DNA from: Pseudoxanthomonas spadix
Lineage (GTDB): Bacteria; Pseudomonadota; Gammaproteobacteria; Xanthomonadales; Xanthomonadaceae
DNA length: 64,000 nt
Direction: 5' to 3'
Assembly (NCBI RefSeq): GCF_003703395.1
Contig: NZ_RDQN01000002.1
Location: 124,001 to 188,000 of the forward strand
Shown piece after piece: positions 48,061-56,483 of this stretch (position 1 is the stretch's first letter; the number at the start of each line of letters is the position of its first letter). Position numbers and translations under genes: made by a program. The notes under the pieces are model-generated. The model ran no database searches, was not told the origin of the DNA, and worked only from the letters and a program-made list of their open reading frames with translations.

Positions 48061-48443
48061 CGGTGTGCGCCTCCTGTGCGCGTGACCAGGCCATGATACG
48101 CCCGGTCCGCAGGTAAACCGTCGCTGCACCGGCCGGCGTGGACGGCGCAGATCGGGTACCATACGCGGGCTTCGCTTTAGCGGCAGTCGTGTTTCCCCTG
48201 AAGGGACACCGGCGTTGAATGGGCTACCGGCCCGCTTCGCCCCCCATCCTCCGACGCCTTCTCGCTTCGCAAAGACGGCCCTGCCACTGTCGGCATGGTC
48301 GCCCAACAGTTACTCGCAGCGCGGTTAGGGAACGCTTCGGGCAACACACGCTCTTCCAACGGCTTTCGTGGCACGTAGCGCTTGTTTGCGCTGCGCGTGT
48401 GGCGTTTTCCGCGCGAACCGGGCGTGCATCCGGAGCTTTACCA
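48061..48443. other. Long untranslated stretch upstream of rhlE
   Basis: About 380 bases lie between the divergent fnr and rhlE starts, with no convincing gene. A possible -10, TACCAT, is at 48157-48162, without a clear -35. Near 48370-48410 there is a partial hairpin, AGCGCTTGTTTGCGCT, so the rhlE leader may be structured. RNA-helicase genes often have long, self-regulated leaders, but this is not shown here. Confidence 0.35.
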
Positions 48444-49814
48444 ATGTCATTTGAAACCCTGGGGCTTGCCCCGTTCCTGCTGCGTGCGCTGGCCGAGCAG
48501 GGCTATGAAACCCCGACCCCGATCCAGGAACAGGCCATCCCGCTGGCCCTGGCCGGCCGCGACCTGATGGCCGGCGCACAGACCGGCACCGGCAAGACCG
48601 CTGCGTTCGGCCTGCCGCTGCTGCAGCACCTGGGCACCCACCCGCAGGCAGTCACCCGTGGCCCGCGTCGTCCGCGCGCCCTGGTCCTGACCCCGACCCG
48701 CGAGCTGGCCACCCAGGTGCACGAGAGCCTGCGCGACTACAGCAAGTACCTGCGCATTCCGTCGGCCACCATCTACGGCGGCGTGGGCATGGGCCCGCAG
48801 CTGGACACGCTGCGTCGTGGCGTGGACCTGGTAATCGCCTGCCCGGGCCGCCTGATCGACCACCTGGAGCGTCGCAGCGTCGACCTGTCGGGCATCGAGG
48901 TGCTGGTCCTGGACGAGGCCGACCGCATGCTGGACATGGGCTTTTTGCCGTCGATCAAGCGGATCCTGGCCAAGCTGCCCAAGCAGAACCGCCAGACCCT
49001 GCTGTTCTCGGCCACCTTCGACGACAACATCAAGTTGCTGGCGCGCGAGTTCATGCACGATCCGCTGGAGATCCAGGCCACGCCCAAGAACACCGTGCAC
49101 GAGAACATCACCCACCGCGTGCATCCGGTCGACAGCGCCCGCAAGCGCGACCTGCTGCTGCACCTGCTGGCCGAGGACTCGCGCGAGCAGACCCTGGTGT
49201 TCGCCAAGACCAAGCACGGCAGCGACAAGCTGGCGCTGTTCCTGGAGAAGGCCGGCATCCAGACCGCCGCGATCCACGGCAACAAGAGCCAATCCCAGCG
49301 CCTGCGCGCGCTGCGTGACTTCAAGGCCGGCAAGGTCACCGTGCTGGTGGCCACCGACATCGCCGCGCGCGGCATCGACATCGACCAGCTGCCCAAGGTC
49401 ATCAACTTCGACCTGCCGATGGTGGCCGAGGACTACGTGCACCGCATCGGCCGCACCGGCCGCAACGGTTCCACCGGCCAGGCCGTGTCGCTGGTCTCGC
49501 AGGAAGATGCCAAGCTGCTGCGCGCAATCGTGCGCCTGCTCGACCGCGACCTGGAGATCAAGGACGTGCCGGGCTTCGTGCCGCAGACCCCGATCCGCTG
49601 GGGCAACAGCGCACCGGGCCGGGCCGACCTGCCGGGCGGCGAGCGCCCGCCGCGTCGCCACGACCGCCGTCCGCATGGCGAAGCCCCGCGCCGCGCCCAC
49701 GCCGGCCCCAGGCAGCACGGCGCGCCGCGTCCGGGCGGCAGCGGCAACGGGCGTCGCGCAGGTGGCGGCGGTGCCGGTGGCCAGCGCTCCAGCCAGCCGC
49801 GTCGCGCCGACTGA
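48444..49814 (+). CDS. rhlE: RhlE-type DEAD-box RNA helicase
   Basis: A 456-residue DEAD-box helicase starting MSFETLGLAPFLLRAL. The Q-motif GYETPTPIQEQAI, Walker A AQTGTGKT, VLDEADRM, FSATF and HRIGRTGR are all in place. The C-terminal tail (about 370-456) is Arg/Gly/Pro rich, as usual for RNA binding in RhlE. It unwinds RNA duplexes in ribosome assembly and cold adaptation. The long leader upstream is described separately. Confidence 0.95.
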   Translation: MSFETLGLAPFLLRALAEQGYETPTPIQEQAIPLALAGRDLMAGAQTGTGKTAAFGLPLLQHLGTHPQAVTRGPRRPRALVLTPTRELATQVHESLRDYSKYLRIPSATIYGGVGMGPQLDTLRRGVDLVIACPGRLIDHLERRSVDLSGIEVLVLDEADRMLDMGFLPSIKRILAKLPKQNRQTLLFSATFDDNIKLLAREFMHDPLEIQATPKNTVHENITHRVHPVDSARKRDLLLHLLAEDSREQTLVFAKTKHGSDKLALFLEKAGIQTAAIHGNKSQSQRLRALRDFKAGKVTVLVATDIAARGIDIDQLPKVINFDLPMVAEDYVHRIGRTGRNGSTGQAVSLVSQEDAKLLRAIVRLLDRDLEIKDVPGFVPQTPIRWGNSAPGRADLPGGERPPRRHDRRPHGEAPRRAHAGPRQHGAPRPGGSGNGRRAGGGGAGGQRSSQPRRAD

Positions 49815-49874
49815 GGGGCACAGGTTGCCGGCGCGGGGTTTGCACGCCCCGCGCCGGCCGCCGAAGATTGCGCC

Positions 49875-50240
49875 ATGGATATCTTCAAGGTCTTCAGCAT
49901 CGAAGCCGCGCACCGGCTGCCCAACGTGCCCGATGGGCACAAGTGCGCCCGCCTGCACGGACACTCGTTCCGTATCGAGATCCACCTGTCTGGCCCGCTG
50001 GATCCGCACACTGGCTGGGTGATGGACTTCGCCGACGTCAAGGCAGCCTTCAGGCCGATCTTCCAGCGCCTGGACCACCACTACCTCAACGACATCCAGG
50101 GCCTGGACAACCCCACCAGCGAGCGCATCGCCGAGTGGATCTGGGATCACCTCAAGCCCGCGCTGCCGCTGCTGAGCCAGGTGGTGGTGCACGAGACCTG
50201 CACCGCCGGCAGCCGCTACCGCGGGCCTGCCGCAGGCTGA
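49875..50240 (+). CDS. queD: QueD-type 6-carboxy-tetrahydropterin synthase
   Basis: A 121-residue enzyme of queuosine precursor synthesis. The zinc-binding histidines are in AAHRLPN and RLHGHSF. The active-site Cys is in [10 protein letters not shown], and [16 protein letters not shown] and [14 protein letters not shown] follow. The protein is typical in length. It starts 60 bases after rhlE. A role in pterin metabolism is a minor alternative. Confidence 0.94.
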   Translation: MDIFKVFSIEAAHRLPNVPDGHKCARLHGHSFRIEIHLSGPLDPHTGWVMDFADVKAAFRPIFQRLDHHYLNDIQGLDNPTSERIAEWIWDHLKPALPLLSQVVVHETCTAGSRYRGPAAG

Positions 50241-50329
50241 GCCAAACGCTGCAACGGGAGCCGCAAAGCGCTTTTCATTCCTGGACCTGAGTGTTTCAGC
50301 AACCGTTCGTCGGTCGCCCTGCGCTGGCC

Positions 50330-50358
50330 TTGCATTGCCACAAAACCGGGGGTATGCT
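50330..50358 (+). promoter_or_regulatory. Promoter-like element of the candidate small RNA
   Basis: TTGCAT (50330-50335) and TATGCT (50353-50358) are separated by exactly 17 bases and match the sigma-70 elements at 4 of 6 each. Transcription would begin about 50365, just before the structured region. Confidence 0.5.
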
Positions 50359-50364
50359 GCGTCG

Positions 50365-50511
50365 CAACATCAACCCGTAATGCTGGTTTCGCGGAATTGA
50401 TGACACAGCACATCGCGCCGGCGCCTTGCGCCACGCTCCGTCGTTTGTGTGGGTCCCTCCCCCCACACAAATCTGGCCCGACAGGTCCCTCCCCCTGTCG
50501 GGCTTTTTTTT
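50365..50511 (+). ncRNA. Candidate small RNA with twin hairpins bearing identical C-rich loops
   Basis: Two adjacent stems of unrelated sequence carry the same 8-base loop, TCCCTCCC. The first pairs TTTGTGTGGG with CCCACACAAA (50444-50471). The second pairs GCCCGACAGG with CCTGTCGGGC (50476-50503) and is followed by eight T, a strong terminator. Upstream is a promoter-like element and about 80 bases of leader. No ORF of note lies inside. The C-rich loops could pair with ribosome-binding sites (GGGAGG), as in the Xanthomonas small RNA sX13. It lies between queD and the fRMsr gene. Confidence 0.7.
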
Positions 50512-50574
50512 GTCAAACGCTGCCGGCGCCGCCCGCCCCGGCGCCGGCCCCGCATGTGCACGTAGAATCGGCCC

Positions 50575-51060
50575 ATGTCATTTGCCAGCCAGACCCTTTC
50601 CGGGACCAAGTCCGAGCAGTATGCGCAGCTGCTGGAACAGGCGCGCGGCCTGATGCAAGGGGAAACCGACCGCATCGCCAACGCGGCCAACCTCTCGGCG
50701 CTGCTGTTCAACGCCCTGCCGGACTGCAACTGGGCCGGATTCTATTTCTTTGATGGAACCGAGCTGGTGGTCGGCCCGTTCCAGGGCTTGCCGGCCTGCG
50801 TGCGGATCAAGCTGGACAAGGGGGTCTGCGGCGCCGCAGCCAGTACCCGCCAGACCCAGCGCGTGCATGACGTGGAGGCCTTCCCCGGCCACATCGCCTG
50901 CGACGCGGCTTCGCGCTCGGAACTGGTGGTGCCATTGGTGAAGGACGGCGCGCTGATCGGCGTGCTGGATATCGACAGTCCGCGGGTCGGTCGCTTCGAC
51001 GAGGACGACCAGCGCGGCATCGAAGCCATTGCCGCGGCCTGGGTCCAGGCCCTGCAATGA
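50575..51060 (+). CDS. msrC: Free methionine-(R)-sulfoxide reductase (GAF-domain, fRMsr)
   Basis: A 161-residue GAF-fold enzyme that reduces free methionine-R-sulfoxide. The family signatures DCNWAGFYF, VCGAAASTRQTQ and HIACDAASRSELVVP carry the catalytic cysteines (three in all in the usual positions). It ends FDEDDQRGIEAIAAAWVQ. It overlaps the next gene by 4 bases (ATGA). It protects against oxidised methionine. Confident by family signatures. Confidence 0.94.
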   Translation: MSFASQTLSGTKSEQYAQLLEQARGLMQGETDRIANAANLSALLFNALPDCNWAGFYFFDGTELVVGPFQGLPACVRIKLDKGVCGAAASTRQTQRVHDVEAFPGHIACDAASRSELVVPLVKDGALIGVLDIDSPRVGRFDEDDQRGIEAIAAAWVQALQ

Positions 51061-51434
51061 GCACCACGCAGCTGCGCAACATCGGTCCCAAGTCCGCTGC
51101 GTGGCTGCGCCAGGTCGGTCTGCGCACCGAGGAAGACCTGCGCGCGGCCGGCTCGGTCGAAGCCTTCATGCGGGTCAAACGCGCCGGTTTCCGGCCCAGC
51201 CTCAACCTGCTCTATGCGCTGGAAGGCGCGCTGCAGGGCTGCCACTGGCAGGAGGTGAACCAGGCGCGCCGCCAGGAGATGGTGGCCGCGGTGGAAGCGG
51301 CCGCGGCCGCCCTGCCGCCGCCGCGCGGACGCCCGGCCGCCGCGCCGGTGACCACCACCAACCACGGCAGCGACGAAGGCGGACATGCGCCGTCATTCGA
51401 TTTCCTCGACAGTCCCGGTCGCGACGACGACTGA
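51057..51434 (+). CDS. TfoX C-terminal-domain protein
   Basis: A 125-residue protein whose first 80 residues match the TfoX/Sxy C-terminal domain: LRNIGPKSAAWLRQVGLRTE and VKRAGFRPSLNLLYALEGAL. The last 40 residues are a disordered Pro/Ala/Gly tail. There is no TfoX N-terminal domain. The domain is a helix-hairpin-helix-like fold of unknown function; in TfoX it belongs to competence control. It overlaps the msrC-like gene, so they are co-translated. Confidence 0.85.
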   Translation: MSTTQLRNIGPKSAAWLRQVGLRTEEDLRAAGSVEAFMRVKRAGFRPSLNLLYALEGALQGCHWQEVNQARRQEMVAAVEAAAAALPPPRGRPAAAPVTTTNHGSDEGGHAPSFDFLDSPGRDDD

Positions 51435-51448
51435 ACCTGCGAGAGCCT

Positions 51449-51512
51449 GTGGGAGCCGCTTCAGCGGCGATGGGCTGTACCGGGAAGCTTTCGCCGCTGA
51501 AGCGGCTCCCAC
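51449..51512. repeat. REP-like perfect palindromic pair
   Basis: Two perfect 22-base arms (51449-51470 and 51491-51512) face each other across 20 bases. Each arm starts or ends with GTGGGAGC and contains its own small palindrome, GCCGCTTCAGCGGC. Elements with this GTGGGAGC core are widespread extragenic repeats in gammaproteobacteria, as I know them. It lies between the TfoX-like gene and the btuB riboswitch. It may act as a transcript-end hairpin. Confidence 0.8.
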
Positions 51513-51561
51513 GCGCAGCGGTCACGGCCCAGCGCCTGATCGCGTACACTCTGCGCCGCTT

Positions 51562-51763
51562 TCAGGTGACCCCACGCGCAGCTGCACGCGCCGCGGGTTG
51601 AAACGGGAAGCCGGTGAGCCTTGAACCAGGCGATTCCGGCGCTGCCCCCGCAACGGTAAGCGAGTCATGCCAACGCATCGGCCACTGTGCGCGACACGCA
51701 CGGGAAGGCGCGGCGGCGGAAGTGCCGGCACTTCCAACTCGCAAGCCCGGAGACCGGCCTGGA
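51562..51763 (+). promoter_or_regulatory. Cobalamin (AdoCbl) riboswitch upstream of btuB
   Basis: The conserved riboswitch blocks occur in order: GAAACGGGAAGCCGGTGAG, TCCGGCGCTGCCCCCGCAAC (the B12 box, followed by GGTAAGCG), GCCACTGTGCGC, GGGAAGGCGCGGCGG and CAAGCCCGGAGACCGGCCTG. It sits 156 bases upstream of btuB, which it should repress at translation or transcription when B12 is abundant. TACACT at 51544-51549 is a possible -10. Confident by the B12 box and order. Confidence 0.93.
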
Positions 51764-51918
51764 GCGCGGATTCGCCACGAATCCATCACCGGTTGCGATG
51801 CGGAGGGCGTCGCGCGTGCCGCGCCGCGCGTGTTTCGCGTGCGCTGTCCGCCTGCATTACCTCCGTCCGCGGCTTCCTTGCCTTGCATGCGCGCGGGGCG
51901 CGCGACGGAGTCTTGCCC

Positions 51919-53805
51919 ATGAAATCCACCCTGCTTTCCCTGGCCATCGCGCTGGGGCTTCCCACCATCGGCTCGGCCCAGACCGGCGAGGATGCCACCG
52001 TCCTGGAACAGGTCACGGTCACCGCCACCCGCACGCAAGTGGCCCTCCAGGACAGCCTGGTGCCGGTGCAGGTTATCTCGCGCGAAGAGATCGACCGCAG
52101 CCAGGCCAGCTCGCTGACCGACCTGCTGGCCGGGCGTGCCGGCATTGGCTTCAGCAACCAGGGCGGCCCGGGCAAGAACACCACGCTCAACATCCGCGGC
52201 ACCGAGTCCGACAAGGTCCTGGTGCTGCTCGACGGTGTGCGCATCGGCTCGGCCAGCGCCGGCCTGGCCGCGTTTCAGGACCTGCCGGTGGCGCAGATCG
52301 AGCGAATCGAGATCGTGCGCGGCCCGCGCTCGAGCCTGTACGGCTCCGAAGCCATCGGCGGGGTCATCCAGATCTTCACCCGCACCGGCGGCCAGGGCCT
52401 GACCACCCATGCCCAGGCCGGCTTCGGCAGCCACGACCTGCGCAACCACAGTGCCGGCTTCAGCTACCGCGGCGCGCGCGGCTGGCTCTCGGCCAACGCC
52501 GGCTACCAGCAAACCGACGGCATCAACGCCTGCCGCGGGACCGCCGGCAACGCCGAGGCGCCGTTTGGCGCCGGCTGCTATGTCGACCAACCCGACCGCG
52601 ACGGCTACCGCAACACCTCCATCGGGGTGCGCGGCGGCATCAATGTCACCGACACACTCAGCCTGGAAGGCAACTTCCTCAACGCCGACAGCCGCAACCA
52701 ATACGACGGCAGCGCCTTTGGTGGCAACGAAGCCGACAACCTGCAGCGCGTGGCCGGCGGCACCCTGCGCTGGACGCCGTCCGATGCCTTCACCCTGACC
52801 GTGCAGGCCGGCCGCGCCGAGGACCAGTCCGACAACGACTACGCCGATGCCGACGCCGGCACGCGCAGCTACGTCAGCACCTTCGACACCCGTCGCGACA
52901 CCGCATCGGCCCAGGCCGATTACAGCTTCGCGCCGGGCCAGATCGTCACCCTCGGCGGCGACTGGCAGGACGACCAGGTCACCAGCAACACACCCTTCGA
53001 CGTGGACAGCCGCGACAACACCGGCGTGTTCGCCGAGTACCAGGGCCGCTTGGGCGCGCATTCGCTGCAGGCCTCGGTGCGCAATGACGACAACGAACAG
53101 TTCGGCTCGCACGCCACCGGCAGCCTGGGCTATGGGTTCGGCTTCGGCAACGGCTTCAGGTTCACCGCCAGCGCCGGCACCGGCTTCAAGGCACCGACCT
53201 TCAACGACCTGTACTACCCGGGCGGCTTCGGCAATCCGGACCTCAAGCCGGAGAAGAGCAAGTCGCTCAACCTGGGCCTGGCCCAGTACGGCCAGGGCTG
53301 GAACTGGACCTTCAATGCGTATGAAACCCGCATCGAGGACCTGATCGGTTACGACACCGCCTTCAACCTGGTCAACGTCGACAAGGCCAGGATCCGCGGC
53401 GCCGAACTCACCGGTTTCATGACGCTGCATGGCCTGGTCATCAACGCGCAGATCAGCCACACCGATCCGCGCAACGACAGCGATGGCAGCATCAATCACG
53501 ACAACTGGCTGGCCCGCCGCGCACGCGACACCGCCCGCCTGGACCTGGACTACGCCATCGGCGACTTCCGCCTGGGGCTGACCGGCAACGGCTACGGCCA
53601 TCGCTACGATGACGCAGCCAACACCGCGCGCCTGGCCGGCTACGGCACCCTGGACGTGCGCCTGGAATACGCGCTGTCCGGCGACTGGACCCTGCAGGCC
53701 AAGGCCGCCAACGTGTTCGACAAGGATTACCAAACCATCCAGTGGTACAACCAGCCCGGCCGCGAATACACCGTCAGCATCCGCTGGCAGGCCAGGCGGC
53801 AATAG
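51919..53805 (+). CDS. btuB: BtuB, TonB-dependent vitamin B12 receptor
   Basis: A 628-residue outer-membrane receptor. The ATG at 51919 gives a signal peptide (MKSTLLSLAIALGLPTIGSA). The TonB box and plug show VLEQVTVTATRTQVALQDSL, LNIRGTESDKVLVLLDGVR and RGPRSSLYGSEAIGGVIQIF. The barrel contains FKAPTFNDLYYPGGFGNPDL and ends EYTVSIRWQARRQ. The cobalamin riboswitch in its leader identifies the ligand as B12. The frame is open upstream through the riboswitch, but that part is not protein. Confidence 0.95.
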   Translation: MKSTLLSLAIALGLPTIGSAQTGEDATVLEQVTVTATRTQVALQDSLVPVQVISREEIDRSQASSLTDLLAGRAGIGFSNQGGPGKNTTLNIRGTESDKVLVLLDGVRIGSASAGLAAFQDLPVAQIERIEIVRGPRSSLYGSEAIGGVIQIFTRTGGQGLTTHAQAGFGSHDLRNHSAGFSYRGARGWLSANAGYQQTDGINACRGTAGNAEAPFGAGCYVDQPDRDGYRNTSIGVRGGINVTDTLSLEGNFLNADSRNQYDGSAFGGNEADNLQRVAGGTLRWTPSDAFTLTVQAGRAEDQSDNDYADADAGTRSYVSTFDTRRDTASAQADYSFAPGQIVTLGGDWQDDQVTSNTPFDVDSRDNTGVFAEYQGRLGAHSLQASVRNDDNEQFGSHATGSLGYGFGFGNGFRFTASAGTGFKAPTFNDLYYPGGFGNPDLKPEKSKSLNLGLAQYGQGWNWTFNAYETRIEDLIGYDTAFNLVNVDKARIRGAELTGFMTLHGLVINAQISHTDPRNDSDGSINHDNWLARRARDTARLDLDYAIGDFRLGLTGNGYGHRYDDAANTARLAGYGTLDVRLEYALSGDWTLQAKAANVFDKDYQTIQWYNQPGREYTVSIRWQARRQ

Positions 53806-53820
53806 GGTCCTTGCTGGGTG

Positions 53821-53846
53821 AAAAAAAGCCGGCCTCGAGCGCCAGC
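53821..53846 (-). terminator. Rho-independent terminator of gph
   Basis: On the minus strand GCTGGC (with one G-T pair) folds against GCCGGC around the loop GCTCGAG, followed by seven T. It is 67 bases downstream of the gph stop and faces the end of btuB. Confidence 0.75.
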
Positions 53847-53912
53847 GCTGGGGCTGCGCTTTCCCCTGGACCATGCACGCTCCTTGCCGGGGCGACTGAA
53901 ACCAGGCCCAGG

Positions 53913-54563
53913 TCAATGCAGCTGCAGCAACTCCGGCATTGTCTCGATCACCGCCACTGCCCCGACCGCATCCAGGTCCAGCGACTTGTGATAGCCGTAG
54001 CGCACCAGCACCAGCGGCACGCCGGCGTTGTGCGCCGACAGGGCGTCGATTTCCGAATCACCCACCATCAGCGCGTCCCTTGGCTCCACGCCGGCCTGCG
54101 CACACAGGTGCAGCAGCGGCACGCCACTGGGCTTGCGCTCGGGCAGCGTATCGCCGCCGACGATGCCGTCGAAGTACTGCAGCAGCCCGCGCGCCTGCAG
54201 CAGAGGGCGCACGAACTGCTCGGGCTTGTTGGTGCACACCGCCAGCTGGACGCCCTGCCCGTGCAGCGTGGCCAGCGTGTCTTCCACCCCGGGATAGGCC
54301 TGGCCATCGGGCGCGGTCTCACCGTAGTGCTTGAGGAAGCCGGGCATCACCGCGTCGATGTCCACCTCGCTGCCGGCGGCGCGCATGGCGTAGGTAATCA
54401 GCTGGCGCGAGCCTTCGCCGATCCAGCCGGTGATCTGGGCCAGATCGTAGTTGCGCAGCTTCCAGTCGGTGAGGGTGCGGTTGACCGCCCGTGCGATGGC
54501 CGGCGCGCTATCGACCAGGGTGCCATCCAGGTCGAAGATCACCAGCGGATAAGGGAAGGACAA
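53913..54563 (-). CDS. gph: Phosphoglycolate phosphatase (HAD family)
   Basis: A 216-residue HAD hydrolase. Motif I is VIFDLDGTLVDSAPAIA, with the two catalytic Asp; motif II is CTNKP; motif III and IV are in the GGDTLPERKPSG and MVGDSEIDALSA segments. Its helical cap domain (about 20-95) fits Gph. It detoxifies 2-phosphoglycolate formed in DNA repair. It is convergent with btuB. The length is normal. Confidence 0.92.
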   Translation of the reverse strand: MSFPYPLVIFDLDGTLVDSAPAIARAVNRTLTDWKLRNYDLAQITGWIGEGSRQLITYAMRAAGSEVDIDAVMPGFLKHYGETAPDGQAYPGVEDTLATLHGQGVQLAVCTNKPEQFVRPLLQARGLLQYFDGIVGGDTLPERKPSGVPLLHLCAQAGVEPRDALMVGDSEIDALSAHNAGVPLVLVRYGYHKSLDLDAVGAVAVIETMPELLQLH

Positions 54564-54681
54564 CGGCGCACTCCAGGCAGCATCGGGGCCGGCATTCTAG
54601 CGTCGGCTCCCGTCCGTCCTGTTGCGCCGGCGCCGCACCGGCGCCAGCCGGGCGCCGATGCCAATGCGCGCGCTGGAACCA

Positions 54682-55782
54682 TCACGCGCCTGACGCCTCA
54701 TGACCGCCCGCTGGCCTGTCCCCACCGAAAAGTGCGCCCTGCACGGCCACCTCCTCGCGCTCGCGGAACCCAGCCAGGCCCACGCCCACCAGCCGATAGC
54801 GCGTATCGACCGGCAGCTCCACCCGATCGCGCAGGGCCAGCGCGATGGCGGTGAACGCGGCCAGCGAAGACGGCGGCGCCTCGGGCGTGAAGCTGCGGGT
54901 GAGGATGCGGAACTGCGCGGTCTTGAGCTTGAGCACCACGGTGTGGCCGATCCGCGCGGTCTTGCCGGTCGCCCGCCAGGCCTTGTCGGCCATGCGCGCG
55001 ATGGCCGGGCCCAGCTCGGCCAGCGGCAGGTCCACCTCGAAGGTGTCCTCGGCCGAGATCGACTGCACCTGCTGGTCTGGTTGGACCGGGCGCTCGTCAA
55101 TGCCGCGCGCGCGCCGGTACAGCGCCGCACCGAAGCGGCCGAAGCGCAGCTGCAGCTCGTCCAGGGTGAAGCGGCGCAGGTCGCCGACGGTGGCCACGCC
55201 CAGTTCGGCAAGTTTGCGTTCGGCCACCTTGCCCACGCCGGGGATGCGGCCGACCTTGAGCGGGGTGAGGAAGGCCTCGACCTGCGCCGGCTTGATCACG
55301 TATTGGCCGTTGGGCTTGTTCCAGTCCGAGGCGATCTTGGCCAGGAACTTGTTGGGCGCGATCCCGGCCGAGGCGGTGAGTCCGGTCGTCTCGAAGATCT
55401 GCGCGCGGATCGCCTGGGCGGTGGCCGTGGCGCTGGACGAGGCGATCCTGGGCGCGGTCACGTCCAGATAGGCCTCGTCCAGCGACAGCGGCTCGACCAG
55501 ATCGGTGTGGGCCAGGAAGATCTCGCGGATCTGCCGCGACACGGCGCGGTAGCGCGGAAAATCCGGCGCCACGAAGATCGCCTGCGGGCACAGCCGCCGT
55601 GCCGTCACCCCGGGCATGGCCGAGCGCACCCCGTACTTGCGCGCCTCGTAGCTGGCCGCACAGACCACGCCACGCGGCGCGCTGCCGCCGACCACGACCG
55701 GCTTGCCGCGCAGCGCCGGGTCGTCACGTTGCTCGACCGACGCATAGAAGGCGTCCATGTCGATGTGGAGGATCTTGCGCAT
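54682..55782 (-). CDS. dinB: DinB, DNA polymerase IV
   Basis: A 366-residue Y-family translesion polymerase. The start at 55782 gives MRKILHIDMDAFYASVEQR, with catalytic Asp; the frame is open 64 codons upstream without homology. SLDEAYLDVT carries the second catalytic acidic pair. Motifs TTGLTASAGIAPNKFLAKIA and GRIPGVGKVAERKLAELG are those of DinB. The little-finger domain covers the last 130 residues. No SOS box is seen in front of the gene. Confidence 0.95.
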   Translation of the reverse strand: MRKILHIDMDAFYASVEQRDDPALRGKPVVVGGSAPRGVVCAASYEARKYGVRSAMPGVTARRLCPQAIFVAPDFPRYRAVSRQIREIFLAHTDLVEPLSLDEAYLDVTAPRIASSSATATAQAIRAQIFETTGLTASAGIAPNKFLAKIASDWNKPNGQYVIKPAQVEAFLTPLKVGRIPGVGKVAERKLAELGVATVGDLRRFTLDELQLRFGRFGAALYRRARGIDERPVQPDQQVQSISAEDTFEVDLPLAELGPAIARMADKAWRATGKTARIGHTVVLKLKTAQFRILTRSFTPEAPPSSLAAFTAIALALRDRVELPVDTRYRLVGVGLAGFREREEVAVQGALFGGDRPAGGHEASGA

Positions 55783-55997
55783 CGCAGCTGCAGTATCGCG
55801 CGCGCAGGTCTGCTCGCGCGAGACGGCGCCTGTTCGTGGTGGGTCTGCCGGAGCCTGCCTTTCCAGGCAAGGTTGATCTTTCGCGCGACGCGCCGAACTT
55901 CTGCAGGCGCGCGAGCCGGTGGGTGCCAACCGCGGTTCAAGCCGAGTCCGTGGCTGCACAGGTCCTGCGCGCATGCCCCATCGCGCCGCGTGCGCGC

Positions 55998-56483
55998 TCA
56001 GTCCAGCGGCCGTTCCCAGTGTGCATAGCTGGTCCGCAGCAACTCACGCAAGGCCCGGGTCGGCACCGGCTTGCCGGCGCCGGCCACGCGCCTGGCCACG
56101 CCCTGCCAGCCGCCGTCAGCATCACGCGCACGCGCCCGTACCACGGCACGGCAGGGTTGCGCGAGCACCTTACCCAGCGCACAAGCGAAGTACACATCAC
56201 CCGGCGCCCAGCCCGGCTGCTGACCCAGCGCGACCACGTAGCCGCGCGGAACGTCCAGATAGCGCGCGATCTCATCGGCGAACGCATCCGGGTAGCGCAG
56301 TGCATAGGCGTTGAGGTCCTCCAGGCGCGCATCGATCCAGGCATCGCCGGTGTCGGCGTCGTAAGGCGGCGGCGCAGGCGCGGCAGGTGTGGAGCTTGCC
56401 GGCGCCGGGGCCTGCGCATGCAGCGGTGCGGCCAGTGCCAGCAGCACGGCCAGCGCCATCGCGCCGTGCGCATGCCGGCTCAC
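55998..56483 (-). CDS. Hypothetical secreted protein
   Basis: A 161-residue protein with a signal peptide, MALAVLLALAAPLHAQA. The GTG at 56483 overlaps the HAD gene stop (GTGA); the ATG at 56459 is an alternative. The mature part has a Pro/Ala-rich start, then RLEDLNAYALRYPDAFADEI, a cysteine-containing YFACALGKVLAQPCRAV, and ends TSYAHWERPLD. It is not recognised beyond a conserved exported protein of xanthomonads. It is translationally coupled to the HAD gene. Confidence 0.78.
   Translation of the reverse strand: MSRHAHGAMALAVLLALAAPLHAQAPAPASSTPAAPAPPPYDADTGDAWIDARLEDLNAYALRYPDAFADEIARYLDVPRGYVVALGQQPGWAPGDVYFACALGKVLAQPCRAVVRARARDADGGWQGVARRVAGAGKPVPTRALRELLRTSYAHWERPLD

Noticed and set aside
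55783-55997. Search for an SOS box in front of dinB.
   Set aside because: No CTGT-N8-ACAG or xanthomonad-type LexA palindrome is visible.
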